Origin: JBBATK01 sp046297095
Lineage (GTDB): Bacteria; Bacteroidota; Ignavibacteria; Kapaibacteriales; NICIL-2
Direction: 5' to 3'
Length of the DNA stretch: 20,845 nucleotides
NCBI GenBank assembly: GCA_046297095.1
Contig: JBKCNS010000058.1
Coordinates: 1 to 20,845 of the forward strand
A program made the position numbers and the translations under genes. Positions 1-7,911 of the stretch are shown one piece after another. How positions within the stretch are numbered: position 1 is the first letter of the stretch; each line of letters begins with the position of its first letter. The notes under the pieces are model-generated. The model was given only the letters and a program-made list of their open reading frames with translations. It searched no databases and was not told the DNA's origin.

Positions 1-409
1 AATCCGCGCGGCAATGCACAAAGCGAATGGAATATGCCGGCGGCACAGCGGCCTGCACATCAAGCTCCATGGTAATTCTATCCTCGCCATACACCGGGCG
101 CACATCCGGCGAGCGACGTTGCACAAGAAGTACCGGAGGCAGTTGCTCGTTCGAACCTCCGTACAATCGCAAAGCCCGAATCACCGCAATATCTTCTGCG
201 GATTCATCGTAGCGCATCGTTGTGACCTCTGCGCGCGCTGCGGCACACGCGGGCGAGGAACTTGTCATAACCGGCACCGCCATCAATGTCGTCAACGCCA
301 TTAGCGCCATTACTGCCGTTGCGAAGAAAGTCCGCAACGCAAGCGAGCATGCGGCGTTCAAGGCATGAATGCCGCGCGTTGCGTGAAGTTGCAGTGCCGG
401 TACAAGCAT
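1..409 (-). CDS. Type IX secretion system plug-like protein (DUF5103), N-terminal part only
   Basis: This open frame on the minus strand runs off the left edge, leaving 136 residues. It starts at ATG 409-407, which overlaps the TAA of the upstream gene (TAATG), so translation is probably coupled. A long hydrophobic N-terminus, roughly residues 20-58 and ending near PACAAARA, looks like an export signal. An alternative in-frame start at 310 would drop the charged N-region. After the signal, the segment around IRALRLYGGSNEQLPP, followed about 40 residues later by SIRFVHCRAD at the edge, resembles the first domain of DUF5103 proteins, which have a similar 'qLP-i-L ... YtI-HCd-DW' pattern. In flavobacteria the DUF5103 protein plugs the SprA outer-membrane channel of the type IX secretion system. 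The family call rests on about 80 residues and is fairly but not fully secure; the remainder lies outside the window. Confidence 0.68.
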   Translation of the reverse strand, partial: MLVPALQLHATRGIHALNAACSLALRTFFATAVMALMALTTLMAVPVMTSSSPACAAARAEVTTMRYDESAEDIAVIRALRLYGGSNEQLPPVLLVQRRSPDVRPVYGEDRITMELDVQAAVPPAYSIRFVHCRAD

Positions 410-1767
410 TATCTCAGCACCGAAAGTGGATTGATGCGTTCTTTGTTTCGCCAGATCTGCAGGTGCACAAATTCGCCGTCGAAGGATTCGCCACTACTGC
501 CAATCACTGCTTGCGACTGCAGTGCCTGCCCTTTACGCACACGCACCGACGACAGATTCGCATACACCGAGCGGTAGCCGTTGTGATGATCCACTATCAC
601 CACCGACATATACCCCGGAAGCCAGCTCACCAGCGTCACCGTGCCGGCGGCAATGCTGCGCACCGTGCTGCCCGCCGGTGTTTCTATATCAACTCCGGGA
701 TTGTTGGCCATAGTGTTGGTGACGTTGTTGTGATAGGTGCCAAAGGAATGGAGAATTTTTCGACTGGCTACGGGATAGTTGAACGATCCCGCTGCACCGC
801 GTATGCCGGCACTGTTGATATTGTTTCCACGAGCAGCGCGGCTGGCGCCACGCGCTGCTCGTTGGCTTTGTAGAGCACGCTGCTCGCGCTCCTCGCGGGC
901 AACCATCGTAGCGATAGCATTCTGCACTTGCGAGGCACTGGCTTTGTTCTTCCGAAGTTGCTCTGCTACATTCTGCGCGTTCGATCGAATGCTTGCCAGT
1001 GCCCGCTCTGTCATCGCAACCATTTTCTCCAGCTCTTTCTGCTCGGAATTTTTCGTAGCTAACAGCGCCGCCCTGCGCTCCGAGCGCGAGCGTAGTTCTA
1101 TGGATGCCGCCGAGAGGGAATCGCGCTGTACGGAGAGTTTGCCGGAGGTTGTTCGAGCACCTTTGGTAATGCGGCGCAGTACTACTGCATCCTCTTGAGC
1201 ATGAGTTTTATCTATCACAGCGGAATGTGCGGCTGAATGTGCTGTGCCGGTGCTTGAATTTGTGCGAGCATCACTGCTTATGCCACTGCTTGTTCCACTG
1301 CTTGCTCCGTCGCTTGCGCTGCTGCCGGCGCCCACTGTTGCAGGTACCCGAGAGCCCGCTCCGGTGATAATATTTCCGGACATAGATCGCGCCAGCCCGG
1401 CATAGCCACCGTGCACTCTGGACAGATGATCCGCCGTGGATGCACTGCGCAGCGACGCTGAGTCTGCGGCGTCCTGCAAAGATTCTATCTCTGCTTCCAG
1501 CAAGGCCATGTAGCGGCGAATGTTCGCCGAGTGGCGCCTCATCTGCTGAATAGCATTCATGGTGGATCGTTCTTGGTCTCGCAGAGAGGCAATGCGCTTA
1601 CGATCTTCGGCGATGCTTTGCTGCAGCGATTGCAGTTCGCGCTTACGGTCGGCAATGGCAGGGGTGTGTGTCGCAGCACTACGCTGCCGTGACGTGCGCC
1701 GGTGTTCCCGTGCCGGCAATGCAATGCACAGCCAAGCAAACAGCAGAACGCAGAGTACGGAACGCAT
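409..1767 (-). CDS. EnvC-like protein: signal peptide, coiled coils, degenerate LytM/M23 domain
   Basis: The protein has 452 residues from ATG 1767; in-frame ATGs at 1785 and 1815 are possible but none has a clear Shine-Dalgarno site. Residues 1-19 form a signal peptide. Residues about 40-105 and 195-300 are charged heptad-like coiled coil, separated by a Ser/Thr/Gly-rich linker at about 130-185. The LytM/M23 fold occupies about 330-452, with the conserved GxDI-TPAG-x-V-A-G-V core. The zinc site is broken: the HxxxD histidine is Asn356 (Asp360 is kept), and the final HxH reads His435-Leu-Gln437. This matches EnvC-type factors, which do not cut peptidoglycan themselves but activate amidases at the septum. 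That role is inferred from architecture. The gene lies 235 bp after murA on the same strand and its stop overlaps the start of the T9SS plug-like gene. Confidence 0.85.
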   Translation of the reverse strand: MRSVLCVLLFAWLCIALPAREHRRTSRQRSAATHTPAIADRKRELQSLQQSIAEDRKRIASLRDQERSTMNAIQQMRRHSANIRRYMALLEAEIESLQDAADSASLRSASTADHLSRVHGGYAGLARSMSGNIITGAGSRVPATVGAGSSASDGASSGTSSGISSDARTNSSTGTAHSAAHSAVIDKTHAQEDAVVLRRITKGARTTSGKLSVQRDSLSAASIELRSRSERRAALLATKNSEQKELEKMVAMTERALASIRSNAQNVAEQLRKNKASASQVQNAIATMVAREEREQRALQSQRAARGASRAARGNNINSAGIRGAAGSFNYPVASRKILHSFGTYHNNVTNTMANNPGVDIETPAGSTVRSIAAGTVTLVSWLPGYMSVVIVDHHNGYRSVYANLSSVRVRKGQALQSQAVIGSSGESFDGEFVHLQIWRNKERINPLSVLR

Positions 1768-1866
1768 GTGAAGCACAGTTATCATTATTTGTGATAGACA
1801 ACACAAAGGAATCATTGCTTGCTATTGCAACAAGCTCCGTTGAAATGTGCAGGCGGAAAACCTATA

Positions 1867-1954
1867 CAGCTTGAACACAACTCCAATACAGCTCGATCAC
1901 AGCTCGATCACAGCTCGAACACAGCTCGAACACAGCTCGAACACAGACAGAACA
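1867..1954. repeat. 11-bp tandem repeat, eight units
   Basis: Eight consecutive 11-bp units fill this stretch between murA and the EnvC-like gene. Units 3 and 4 (1889-1910) read CAGCTCGATCA and units 5-7 (1911-1943) read CAGCTCGAACA. Units 1, 2 and 8 are diverged. The period is close to one DNA helical turn. The array lies about 100 bp upstream of the EnvC-like start, so it could sit in its promoter region. Confidence 0.9.
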
Positions 1955-2002
1955 GAATTGCTACGCTGTATACGCCTCACTCAAACCTAGACCGGGCGCG
2001 GG

Positions 2003-3265
2003 TTAGAAGTCGTCCGTGCCTACTCGTTTGATATGCGCTCCAAGAGCGCTGAGACGATGTTCCATTTTCTCGTAGCCGCGGTCCAGGTGATATACGCGCA
2101 ACACTTCGGATTTTCCTTCGGCCACTAAAGCTGCCAGTACCAAACTTGCGCTGGCACGAAGGTCGCTGGACATCACCGTTGCGCCCTTCAACGCTTTGCC
2201 TCCGGTGATAATGGCCGTGCTGTCTACCATTTCGATCTGCGCTCCAAGGCGCGCCATTTCCGGCACGTAGCCGAATCGCGTGGGATATATGCTGTCGGTA
2301 GTTCTGGACACGCCGTCGGCACAACACATAAAGGCGGTCCATTGCGCTTGCACATCGGTAGGGAACCCGGGATAGGGTGCGGTGTTGATGTGCGAGGGCT
2401 TAGGCGCATCGTTCATTTCCAGCTCTATGGTATCGCCGGTTACATCCAGCGTGCAGCCAACATCTTCCATACAGCTGAGCACCTGTGTCATGTGATACGG
2501 ATTCACATTGGTCATGGTGATCTTGCCGCGCGTCATTGCAGCCGCGATAAGGAACGTAGCGGCTTCGATACGGTCGGGCACGTTGGTCTCGTCCACCGGA
2601 CGCAGCTCATCCACGCCTTGTATTTCCATCGTGGTAGTGCCTATGCCGTCGATCTTCGCACCCATCTTCACCAGCATGCGCGCCAGCGCCGTCACTTCGG
2701 GCTCGAGCGCGGCATTAGTAAGAATGGACGTGCCCTTGGCAAGAGATGCAGCAAGAAGCACATTTACGGTGGCGCCCACCGAGCTTATTTCGAAGTGAAT
2801 CTTGGCGCCGTGTAAACGATCGGCCTTAGCATTGATGTAGCCGGAATCAAGATCGATGGTGGCACCAAGCTTTTCCATGCCTTTAAGGTGCAGGTCCACT
2901 GGACGCGGACCAAAAGCACAACCGCCCGGAAGCGAGATCTTTGCTTGACCGTAGCGGGCAAGTAGCGGACCCAACGCGTAGATCGACGCACGCATTTTTT
3001 TTACATGCTCGTACGGCGCTTCAAAGCTGGTGATGTTTCGAGAGTCAAGAAACAGCTCGTTGTTGTTGAGTTCGGCATGCACGCCCATGCTTCCGAACAA
3101 TCGTGTAAAGGTCCATACATCACGAAGATTCGGCGCATTAAAAATGGTATAGGTCCCCGGCGCAAGTATTGTTGCGGGTATCAGCGCCAGCAGCGCATTT
3201 TTCGAACCGGAAACGGCGATCTTTCCTGTTAAGCGATGACCACCTTCGATAACAAATTTGTCCAT
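2003..3265 (-). CDS. murA: UDP-N-acetylglucosamine 1-carboxyvinyltransferase
   Basis: MurA transfers enolpyruvate from PEP to UDP-GlcNAc in the cytoplasm, the first committed step of peptidoglycan synthesis. The 420-residue protein starts at ATG 3265 (MDKFVIEGG), giving the normal family length; the frame stays open 38 codons further upstream but that part has no family resemblance. Lys22 in the SGSKNA motif and the active-site loop PGGCAFGPRPVDLH, with the PEP-binding cysteine at residue 116, are intact. A cysteine there, rather than aspartate, is the fosfomycin-sensitive form of the enzyme family. The gene lies between miaB and the EnvC-like gene on the same strand, and a TATCTTTG promoter-like element is found 48 bp upstream. 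Confidence 0.97.
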   Translation of the reverse strand: MDKFVIEGGHRLTGKIAVSGSKNALLALIPATILAPGTYTIFNAPNLRDVWTFTRLFGSMGVHAELNNNELFLDSRNITSFEAPYEHVKKMRASIYALGPLLARYGQAKISLPGGCAFGPRPVDLHLKGMEKLGATIDLDSGYINAKADRLHGAKIHFEISSVGATVNVLLAASLAKGTSILTNAALEPEVTALARMLVKMGAKIDGIGTTTMEIQGVDELRPVDETNVPDRIEAATFLIAAAMTRGKITMTNVNPYHMTQVLSCMEDVGCTLDVTGDTIELEMNDAPKPSHINTAPYPGFPTDVQAQWTAFMCCADGVSRTTDSIYPTRFGYVPEMARLGAQIEMVDSTAIITGGKALKGATVMSSDLRASASLVLAALVAEGKSEVLRVYHLDRGYEKMEHRLSALGAHIKRVGTDDF

Positions 3266-3312
3266 GATGTGTAGGGCGTTGTGGGTTGTTGTATGATGAA
3301 CTACCGGCTGTG

Positions 3313-3320
3313 CAAAGATA
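3313..3320 (-). promoter_or_regulatory. Bacteroidota-type -7 element upstream of murA
   Basis: On the minus strand this reads TATCTTTG, an exact match to the TAnnTTTG -7 element of Bacteroidota housekeeping promoters, followed by C. It lies 48 bp before the murA ATG. No TTG is seen about 20 nt upstream, so the -33 element is missing or weak. Confidence 0.45.
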
Positions 3321-3386
3321 GGGCAGAGGCACAACTGACGATGTTCCGGCGCCCGTGCGGGATTCACTCGCGCCGGCAACGGAATT

Positions 3387-3421
3387 CAACAACGCTGATG
3401 ACCAAAACCAACAACGTTGAT
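3387..3421. repeat. 13-bp direct repeat and nearby inverted repeat between murA and miaB
   Basis: CAACAACGCTGAT (3387-3399) recurs with one change at 3409-3421. Just before it, CCGGCGC (3346-3352) and GCGCCGG (3370-3376) could form a 7-bp stem. No U-tract follows on either strand, so a terminator role is not supported. These are the only structures I see in this 163-bp gap apart from the murA promoter element. Confidence 0.4.
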
Positions 3422-3428
3422 AAAGAAT

Positions 3429-4829
3429 CTAGATGGAGGTTGGCCCAACGTACTCGCCTACAAGAGTGGCACTGGTGGTTTCGGTGATGCGTACATCGAT
3501 GAAATCGCCAATCACATATTCGGCAGTAGGATGCAGCGGAACGAAAACGGTTTTGTTGGTATCGGTGCGGCCGCGCCATTGCTGCGCATTTCTCTTGCCG
3601 GGACCTTCAAGGAGAATACTGTGAATGCGTCCTACTTCATTCACGTTGATCTCTTTAGAGATGTTGTTTTGTTGCTCGATCACTTCGTTGAGTCGACGCA
3701 CTTTTACCTCGTGCGGCACATCGTCGCCCATCTTCCATGCTTTGGTGTTTTCTCGCTCGGAGTAGTGAAACATAAATGCACCCTCGTATCGAACCTTGCG
3801 CATTAGTTCCATTGTCATTTCGTGGTCTTCCTCAGTCTCGGTGCAGAAGCCAACGATAATATCGGTGCTCAGCGCGCACTCGGGCATTGCTTTCTTTATT
3901 GCCGCGATGCGCTCCAGATAGTGCTCTACGGTATAATGACGGTTCATCAATTGCAGAACCCTATCGCTTCCGCTCTGCACCGGCAGGTGAATGTACTTGC
4001 AAATGTTTTTGTGTGCCGCCATTGTTTCAATGAGTTTGTCACTCATGTCGTACGGATGCGAGGTAGTGTAGCGAATGCGCATCATCGGTACAGCGCGGGC
4101 GCAGGCCTCCAGCAGATCGGCGAAATCGAGTTTATTCTCTTCGTCCAGATAGGAGTTCACATTCTGACCGAGCAGAGTTACCTCTTTAAATCCCTGATCC
4201 CACAGCTGACGCACCTCGTCCACAATGCCCGCCAGGGCGCGTGAACGCTCACGTCCGCGGGTAAAGGGCACCACGCAGAAGGAGCAGAATTTATCGCAGC
4301 CGCGCATGATGGATACCCATGCGCTCACACCCTCGGTGCGCAGCGGAATAATATCGTCGTAGGTCTCCACTTTGGATAACTTCACGGCAATACCTTGCGT
4401 TCCGGAAAGTGCATTCTCCACGAGTTCGGGAACACGGCGGTATTCGTCCGGCCCCACCACCAAGTCTACCATGGCGCTCTCGCCCAGCAAGCTGCCGCGC
4501 AAGCGTTCGGCCATGCATCCCAGCACTCCCACCACCAGGTCGCGATTACGCTTCTTGTAGTACTTCAAGTGCTTGAGTCGCTCATGGATTTTCTTTTCGG
4601 CATTGTCGCGGATGGCGCAGGTATTCAGAAGTATGACGTCGGCGTTGTCGGGGATGTGGGTGGTTTCGTAGCCGTGCGCATTCATCACTCCGGACACAAT
4701 TTCGGAATCGCTCACGTTCATCTGGCAGCCATACGTTTCCACATAGACTTTGCGGCCTAATTGCTGCTCCGGAGCGCGTGGTGCTGTATCGGCAGTGGGG
4801 TCTATTACAGGAAGATCGAGCGTGATCAT
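3429..4829 (-). CDS. miaB: tRNA-2-methylthio-N6-dimethylallyladenosine synthase
   Basis: MiaB is a radical-SAM methylthiotransferase that adds the 2-methylthio group to i6A37 in tRNAs reading UNN codons. The chosen start at ATG 4829 (MITLDLPV) gives 466 residues. The N-terminal UPF0004 domain carries the three cluster cysteines Cys35 (in YGCQMN), Cys71 (NTCAIR) and Cys105 (LGCMAE). The radical-SAM CxxxCxxC is Cys178, Cys182 and Cys185 in RGCDKFCSFC. A TRAM domain closes the protein. The presence of both clusters and the YGCQMNVSDSE signature favours MiaB over MtaB or RimO. It is 99 bp downstream of ispD on the same strand. Confidence 0.95.
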   Translation of the reverse strand: MITLDLPVIDPTADTAPRAPEQQLGRKVYVETYGCQMNVSDSEIVSGVMNAHGYETTHIPDNADVILLNTCAIRDNAEKKIHERLKHLKYYKKRNRDLVVGVLGCMAERLRGSLLGESAMVDLVVGPDEYRRVPELVENALSGTQGIAVKLSKVETYDDIIPLRTEGVSAWVSIMRGCDKFCSFCVVPFTRGRERSRALAGIVDEVRQLWDQGFKEVTLLGQNVNSYLDEENKLDFADLLEACARAVPMMRIRYTTSHPYDMSDKLIETMAAHKNICKYIHLPVQSGSDRVLQLMNRHYTVEHYLERIAAIKKAMPECALSTDIIVGFCTETEEDHEMTMELMRKVRYEGAFMFHYSERENTKAWKMGDDVPHEVKVRRLNEVIEQQNNISKEINVNEVGRIHSILLEGPGKRNAQQWRGRTDTNKTVFVPLHPTAEYVIGDFIDVRITETTSATLVGEYVGPTSI

Positions 4830-4895
4830 GAGCAAACGGAAAAATGAGTTCGAATGTTTATGGTTGCGGCGCCGGTGCAGCGCGGTTATGGACTG

Positions 4896-4926
4896 CAAAC
4901 ATAGGTTTTATGCCGTCTTCAGCCAA
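4896..4926 (-). promoter_or_regulatory. Promoter upstream of miaB with -33 and -7 elements
   Basis: On the minus strand TTG (4926-4924) is followed after exactly 20 nt by TATGTTTG (4903-4896). This fits the Bacteroidota TTG-N19-21-TAnnTTTG layout and is the best promoter match in the window. It sits in the 99-bp ispD-miaB gap, so miaB can probably be transcribed independently of ispD. Confidence 0.55.
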
Positions 4927-4928
4927 GT

Positions 4929-5621
4929 CTACATACCCATCCTCATATCCACCACTCTCTCGGCTCGTTCCCAATCACTCTTCGTGGTGATCTTGAAATT
5001 GTCATCTTCACCGGGAACCACTTTCACGGAGTAGCCCGCTGCTTCTACAATGGATGCATCGTCCGTGCCAAGCACTCCTGCCTTGCGGGCTTTGGCATAC
5101 GCATCGCGAAGAATGTGAGTTTGAAATGCTTGAGGGGTTTGTATGGTGCGCAGTTCCTGCCGAGGAATAGTGCGGGTAACGAAGGACTGCGCCGACACCT
5201 GCTTAATAGTATCCGCCGGTACAAGTCCGGGAATTGCAGCGCCGTGCTCGCCTGCTTCGGCAATAAGAGTGTCCAGAAGTGCGGCGGAAGCAAAAGGACG
5301 CACCGCATCGTGCACCATCACCATACGCGCTTGCAAAATGGCAGGATGGTCCAATGCGTTCTCGATAGAATACTGCCGCTCCGTTCCGCCGTCCACCACG
5401 ATGCAGCGGCGGGGGAAGAAATCCTCCAGCAGCTCTTCGGCCGGAGGGCGCATCGAGGGGCTTACTGCCACCACAATGGCCTGCACCTGCGGGTGCGCAG
5501 CGAAGAGCGAGATAGTTCGAACCAGAACAGGCGTGGAGCGCAAGGGCAGGAACTGTTTGGGAAGTTCGCCACCGAAGCGTGTGCCGCTTCCGCCTGCGGG
5601 TATGATAACAGCTACAGACAT
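4929..5621 (-). CDS. ispD: 2-C-methyl-D-erythritol 4-phosphate cytidylyltransferase
   Basis: IspD joins CTP and MEP to form CDP-methylerythritol in the non-mevalonate isoprenoid pathway. The 230-residue length is typical. The nucleotide-binding loop is PAGGSGTRFGG at residues 8-18, followed by the PKQF lysine (Lys22). The conserved VHDAVRPF motif has Asp105, and TQTPQAF, TDDAS and NFKITT follow in the usual order. The start at ATG 5621 gives the expected short strand before the GGSGTR loop. It is divergent from the glutamate dehydrogenase gene across a 195-bp gap. No ispF gene is adjacent, so this is not an ispDF arrangement. Confidence 0.95.
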   Translation of the reverse strand: MSVAVIIPAGGSGTRFGGELPKQFLPLRSTPVLVRTISLFAAHPQVQAIVVAVSPSMRPPAEELLEDFFPRRCIVVDGGTERQYSIENALDHPAILQARMVMVHDAVRPFASAALLDTLIAEAGEHGAAIPGLVPADTIKQVSAQSFVTRTIPRQELRTIQTPQAFQTHILRDAYAKARKAGVLGTDDASIVEAAGYSVKVVPGEDDNFKITTKSDWERAERVVDMRMGM

Positions 5622-5676
5622 GCAACAAAATACACGATGAACGTGCTATGAACGCAGGTAGGCATGCATTCTTTCC

Positions 5677-5684
5677 TATTTTTG
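5677..5684 (+). promoter_or_regulatory. -7 element, candidate glutamate dehydrogenase promoter
   Basis: TATTTTTG matches TAnnTTTG exactly and is followed by CGG. It is 132 bp before the dehydrogenase ATG and upstream of the 13-bp repeats, which would then lie in the 5' leader. No clear -33 TTG is present at the right distance. Confidence 0.4.
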
Positions 5685-5726
5685 CGGACGTTTTTTGCAC
5701 GAGCCCGACGTTCTGTTCCGCACCAT

Positions 5727-5765
5727 AGTTGGTAGCCGGAGTTGGTAGCCGGAGTTGGTAGCCGG
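5727..5765. repeat. Three perfect 13-bp tandem repeats (AGTTGGTAGCCGG)
   Basis: The unit AGTTGGTAGCCGG occurs three times without a mismatch (5727-5739, 5740-5752, 5753-5765) in the ispD/glutamate dehydrogenase divergent gap. The unit shares the core TGGTAGCCGGA with the reverse complement of the 12-bp array at 10477-10521. Confidence 0.9.
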
Positions 5766-5816
5766 TTCAGAGCCGACGGACGCAAAAGTTTTTATATATC
5801 CAACGAGAGGTTTTGT

Positions 5817-7259
5817 ATGGCAAAGAAGGCAGGAGCCGCATCTCACCAAAGTCTCGGTGCGGGCTTCAATCAATCGGTCAATAGATATTTTGACAAAGCC
5901 GCGGTTCATCTCAAGCATACCAAGGGCATTCTTGAGCAGATTCGCAGTTGTAATACGGTGCTTGAAGTAAAGTTTCCTGCCCGCATCAACGGCGAGATTA
6001 AAGTGATCAGCGCGTGGCGCGCGGAGCACTCTCACCACAAGCTGCCGTGCAAGGGCGGTATTCGTTACAGCGAGGACGCTGATGCCGACGAAGTAATCGC
6101 ACTGGCATCGCTCATGACCTACAAATGCGCTGTGGTGAACGTTCCCTTCGGTGGCGGTAAGGGAGCAATCAAAATCAATCCCAAATCCGTAAGTGTCGAA
6201 GAGCTGGAGCGTATCACACGCCGCTATACCGTAGAACTTATTCACAAGAATTGCATTGGTGCATCGGTAGACGTACCGGCACCGGACTACGGTTCAGGTC
6301 CCCGCGAAATGGCGTGGATTGCCGACACCTATCAATCCTACAAGCCCAACGACATCAATGCTCTTGGTTGTGTAACCGGCAAGCCGGTGTCCCAGGGCGG
6401 TGTGCGCGGTCGTACCGAGGCTACCGGTCGCGGTGTGTTCTTCGGTGTACGCGAAGCTGTAAACGATGCTGCATTGATGAAGAAATTGGGAATGACCGTT
6501 GGCATGTCCGGCAAGACAGCCATTGTTCAGGGCTTCGGTAATGTGGGCTTCCACGCTGCCAAGTTCTTGCAAGAGGGTGGCGCCGTGATTGTGGGTATCA
6601 TCGAGTGGGATGGTGCAGTGGTAAATCCCAAGGGTATCGACGTGATGGCTCTGGACGCACATCGTCGTGCCACCGGCAGCATCACGAATTTCCCCGGCGG
6701 CAAAACCATCAAGAACGGTAACTCGGTTCTTGAGCATGCTTGCGATATCCTGGTGCCCTCGGCATTGGAGTCGCAAATTCACGCAGGCAATGCAGCAGGT
6801 ATCAAAGCAAAGATTATTGCCGAAGGTGCAAACGGACCGATCACGGCCGATGCCGAAGAGATTATTATCAAGAAGGGCATTTTGGTTCTTCCCGATATGT
6901 ACTTGAACGCCGGTGGTGTGGTTGTGAGCTACTTTGAGTGGTTGAAGAATCTCTCGCACGTTCGCTTTGGCCGTATGGACAAGCGCTTCGAAGAGAACTC
7001 TAATTCGCAAATCATGCAAGCTGTGGAGCGCCTTACAGGTCAATCACTCACGGCATCCGAAAAGAAAATGATCGAGCGCGGTGCCGATGAAGAGGATCTT
7101 GTGAACTCCGGATTGGAAGACACCATGGTGGGTTCTTATCACGAAATCATGGGTGTGTGGGGCTCGCACAAAAAGGTGAATGATATGCGTACCGCTGCCT
7201 TTATATCCGCCATCGATAAAATTGCAACGTCATATTCTTCGCTGGGTATTTTTCCCTAA
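5817..7259 (+). CDS. gdhA: Glutamate dehydrogenase, animal (GLUD1)-like type with short antenna-like insert
   Basis: This enzyme interconverts glutamate and 2-oxoglutarate plus ammonia with NAD(P). The start ATG 5817 (MAKKAGAAS) has GAGAGG 6 nt upstream; a further in-frame extension to 5742 is not needed. The protein has 480 residues, longer than the roughly 420-450 of many bacterial enzymes. The substrate motif CKGGIRYS, the catalytic lysine in PFGGGKG (Lys115), the PAPD aspartate (Asp157) and the Rossmann loop GFGNVG (239-244) are intact. Stretches such as ALASLMTYKCAVV, ITRRYT and LNAGGVVVSYFEWLKNLSHV closely resemble mammalian GLUD1. Residues about 386-432 correspond to the region of the mammalian antenna. 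Cofactor preference cannot be decided by eye. A strong terminator follows the stop codon. Confidence 0.95.
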   Translation: MAKKAGAASHQSLGAGFNQSVNRYFDKAAVHLKHTKGILEQIRSCNTVLEVKFPARINGEIKVISAWRAEHSHHKLPCKGGIRYSEDADADEVIALASLMTYKCAVVNVPFGGGKGAIKINPKSVSVEELERITRRYTVELIHKNCIGASVDVPAPDYGSGPREMAWIADTYQSYKPNDINALGCVTGKPVSQGGVRGRTEATGRGVFFGVREAVNDAALMKKLGMTVGMSGKTAIVQGFGNVGFHAAKFLQEGGAVIVGIIEWDGAVVNPKGIDVMALDAHRRATGSITNFPGGKTIKNGNSVLEHACDILVPSALESQIHAGNAAGIKAKIIAEGANGPITADAEEIIIKKGILVLPDMYLNAGGVVVSYFEWLKNLSHVRFGRMDKRFEENSNSQIMQAVERLTGQSLTASEKKMIERGADEEDLVNSGLEDTMVGSYHEIMGVWGSHKKVNDMRTAAFISAIDKIATSYSSLGIFP

Positions 7260-7284
7260 ATATTCCGCCTGCAAGAGACAGTAC

Positions 7285-7317
7285 AAAAAAGCCCAATCGA
7301 AAGATTGGGCTTTTTTT
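7285..7317. terminator. Bidirectional intrinsic terminator
   Basis: AGCCCAATC (7290-7298), loop GAAA and GATTGGGCT (7303-7311) make a perfect 9-bp stem. It is flanked by an A-run on the left and a T-run on the right, which extend the pairing. It therefore works for the dehydrogenase (+) and for the convergent DinB-like gene (-), whose stop codon overlaps its right edge. Confidence 0.93.
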
Positions 7318-7879
7318 ATGCGTTGCTACGCACCATTGCCAGCGTGCGTTCCGCCTGATTACAATGGCGCTGCTCGTGGGCCACGATGATCTGCACTGCT
7401 GTGTGAAGTGTATAGACGATGGCAGAGTTCTCCGGAGAGGATATAATAATGTTGTGCAATGGCAGGTTGCGCATGCTTTCGATCATCGTGCAGAGTTCCT
7501 CTTGATGCCGAACAAACATTGCTGCCATATCATCACGAGGGCCCCATGATCGCGGCTCCCAGCCCGGCACTGTTTTGATTTTGCTTTGCGTTTGCGGTTG
7601 CACCGAACGCAGAATAAGCGAGCCCAGAATGCGCGCCACCCGGGGAAAGCGCGACATTATTCCGGCTTTATACGTTCCCGCTTGCACTGCGCGAACAGTG
7701 GTCATGAGGCTTGTGTTGACGCTGATGATGTGTTCAACTACCTGATCGAAACTCCACGACTTCGCGTCCGGACGCGTGGCCCGCTCTGCGGCTGTTGATG
7801 CGGCCGCCATAGTTTCGATGCGCGCACGTACGTCGCGCAAACTCTCTATCCATTGTTCTATATGGCCGGTGTTCTGCAT
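7316..7879 (-). CDS. DinB/YfiT-like four-helix-bundle protein
   Basis: A 187-residue protein starts at ATG 7879; the frame remains open far upstream but that part overlaps the receptor gene and reads as its shadow. Features of the DinB-like superfamily are WSFDQVVEHI with His50 in helix 2 and AHEQRHCNQ with His168 and His172 in the last helix. Together these form the usual three-histidine metal site. Members include metal-dependent thiol S-transferases and damage-inducible proteins of unknown role, so the reaction cannot be named. The gene begins 32 bp after the receptor stop on the same strand and probably shares its transcript. Confidence 0.8.
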   Translation of the reverse strand: MQNTGHIEQWIESLRDVRARIETMAAASTAAERATRPDAKSWSFDQVVEHIISVNTSLMTTVRAVQAGTYKAGIMSRFPRVARILGSLILRSVQPQTQSKIKTVPGWEPRSWGPRDDMAAMFVRHQEELCTMIESMRNLPLHNIIISSPENSAIVYTLHTAVQIIVAHEQRHCNQAERTLAMVRSNA

Positions 7880-7911
7880 TGCTGTTGATGAACGGTGGAG
7901 CGTGGCTTCGA

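Noticed and set aside
286..873. Plus-strand frame of 195 codons opposite the EnvC-like and plug-like genes
   Set aside because: It is antisense to both genes and rich in His/Arg/Ala; the minus-strand LytM domain explains the sequence.
1867..1954. Possible CRISPR array
   Set aside because: The units are 11 bp and contiguous, with no spacers and no cas genes nearby.
5676..7043. Two long minus-strand frames opposite glutamate dehydrogenase (5676-6245 and 6294-7043)
   Set aside because: The plus-strand enzyme is certain over the whole stretch and the antisense translations resemble no family.
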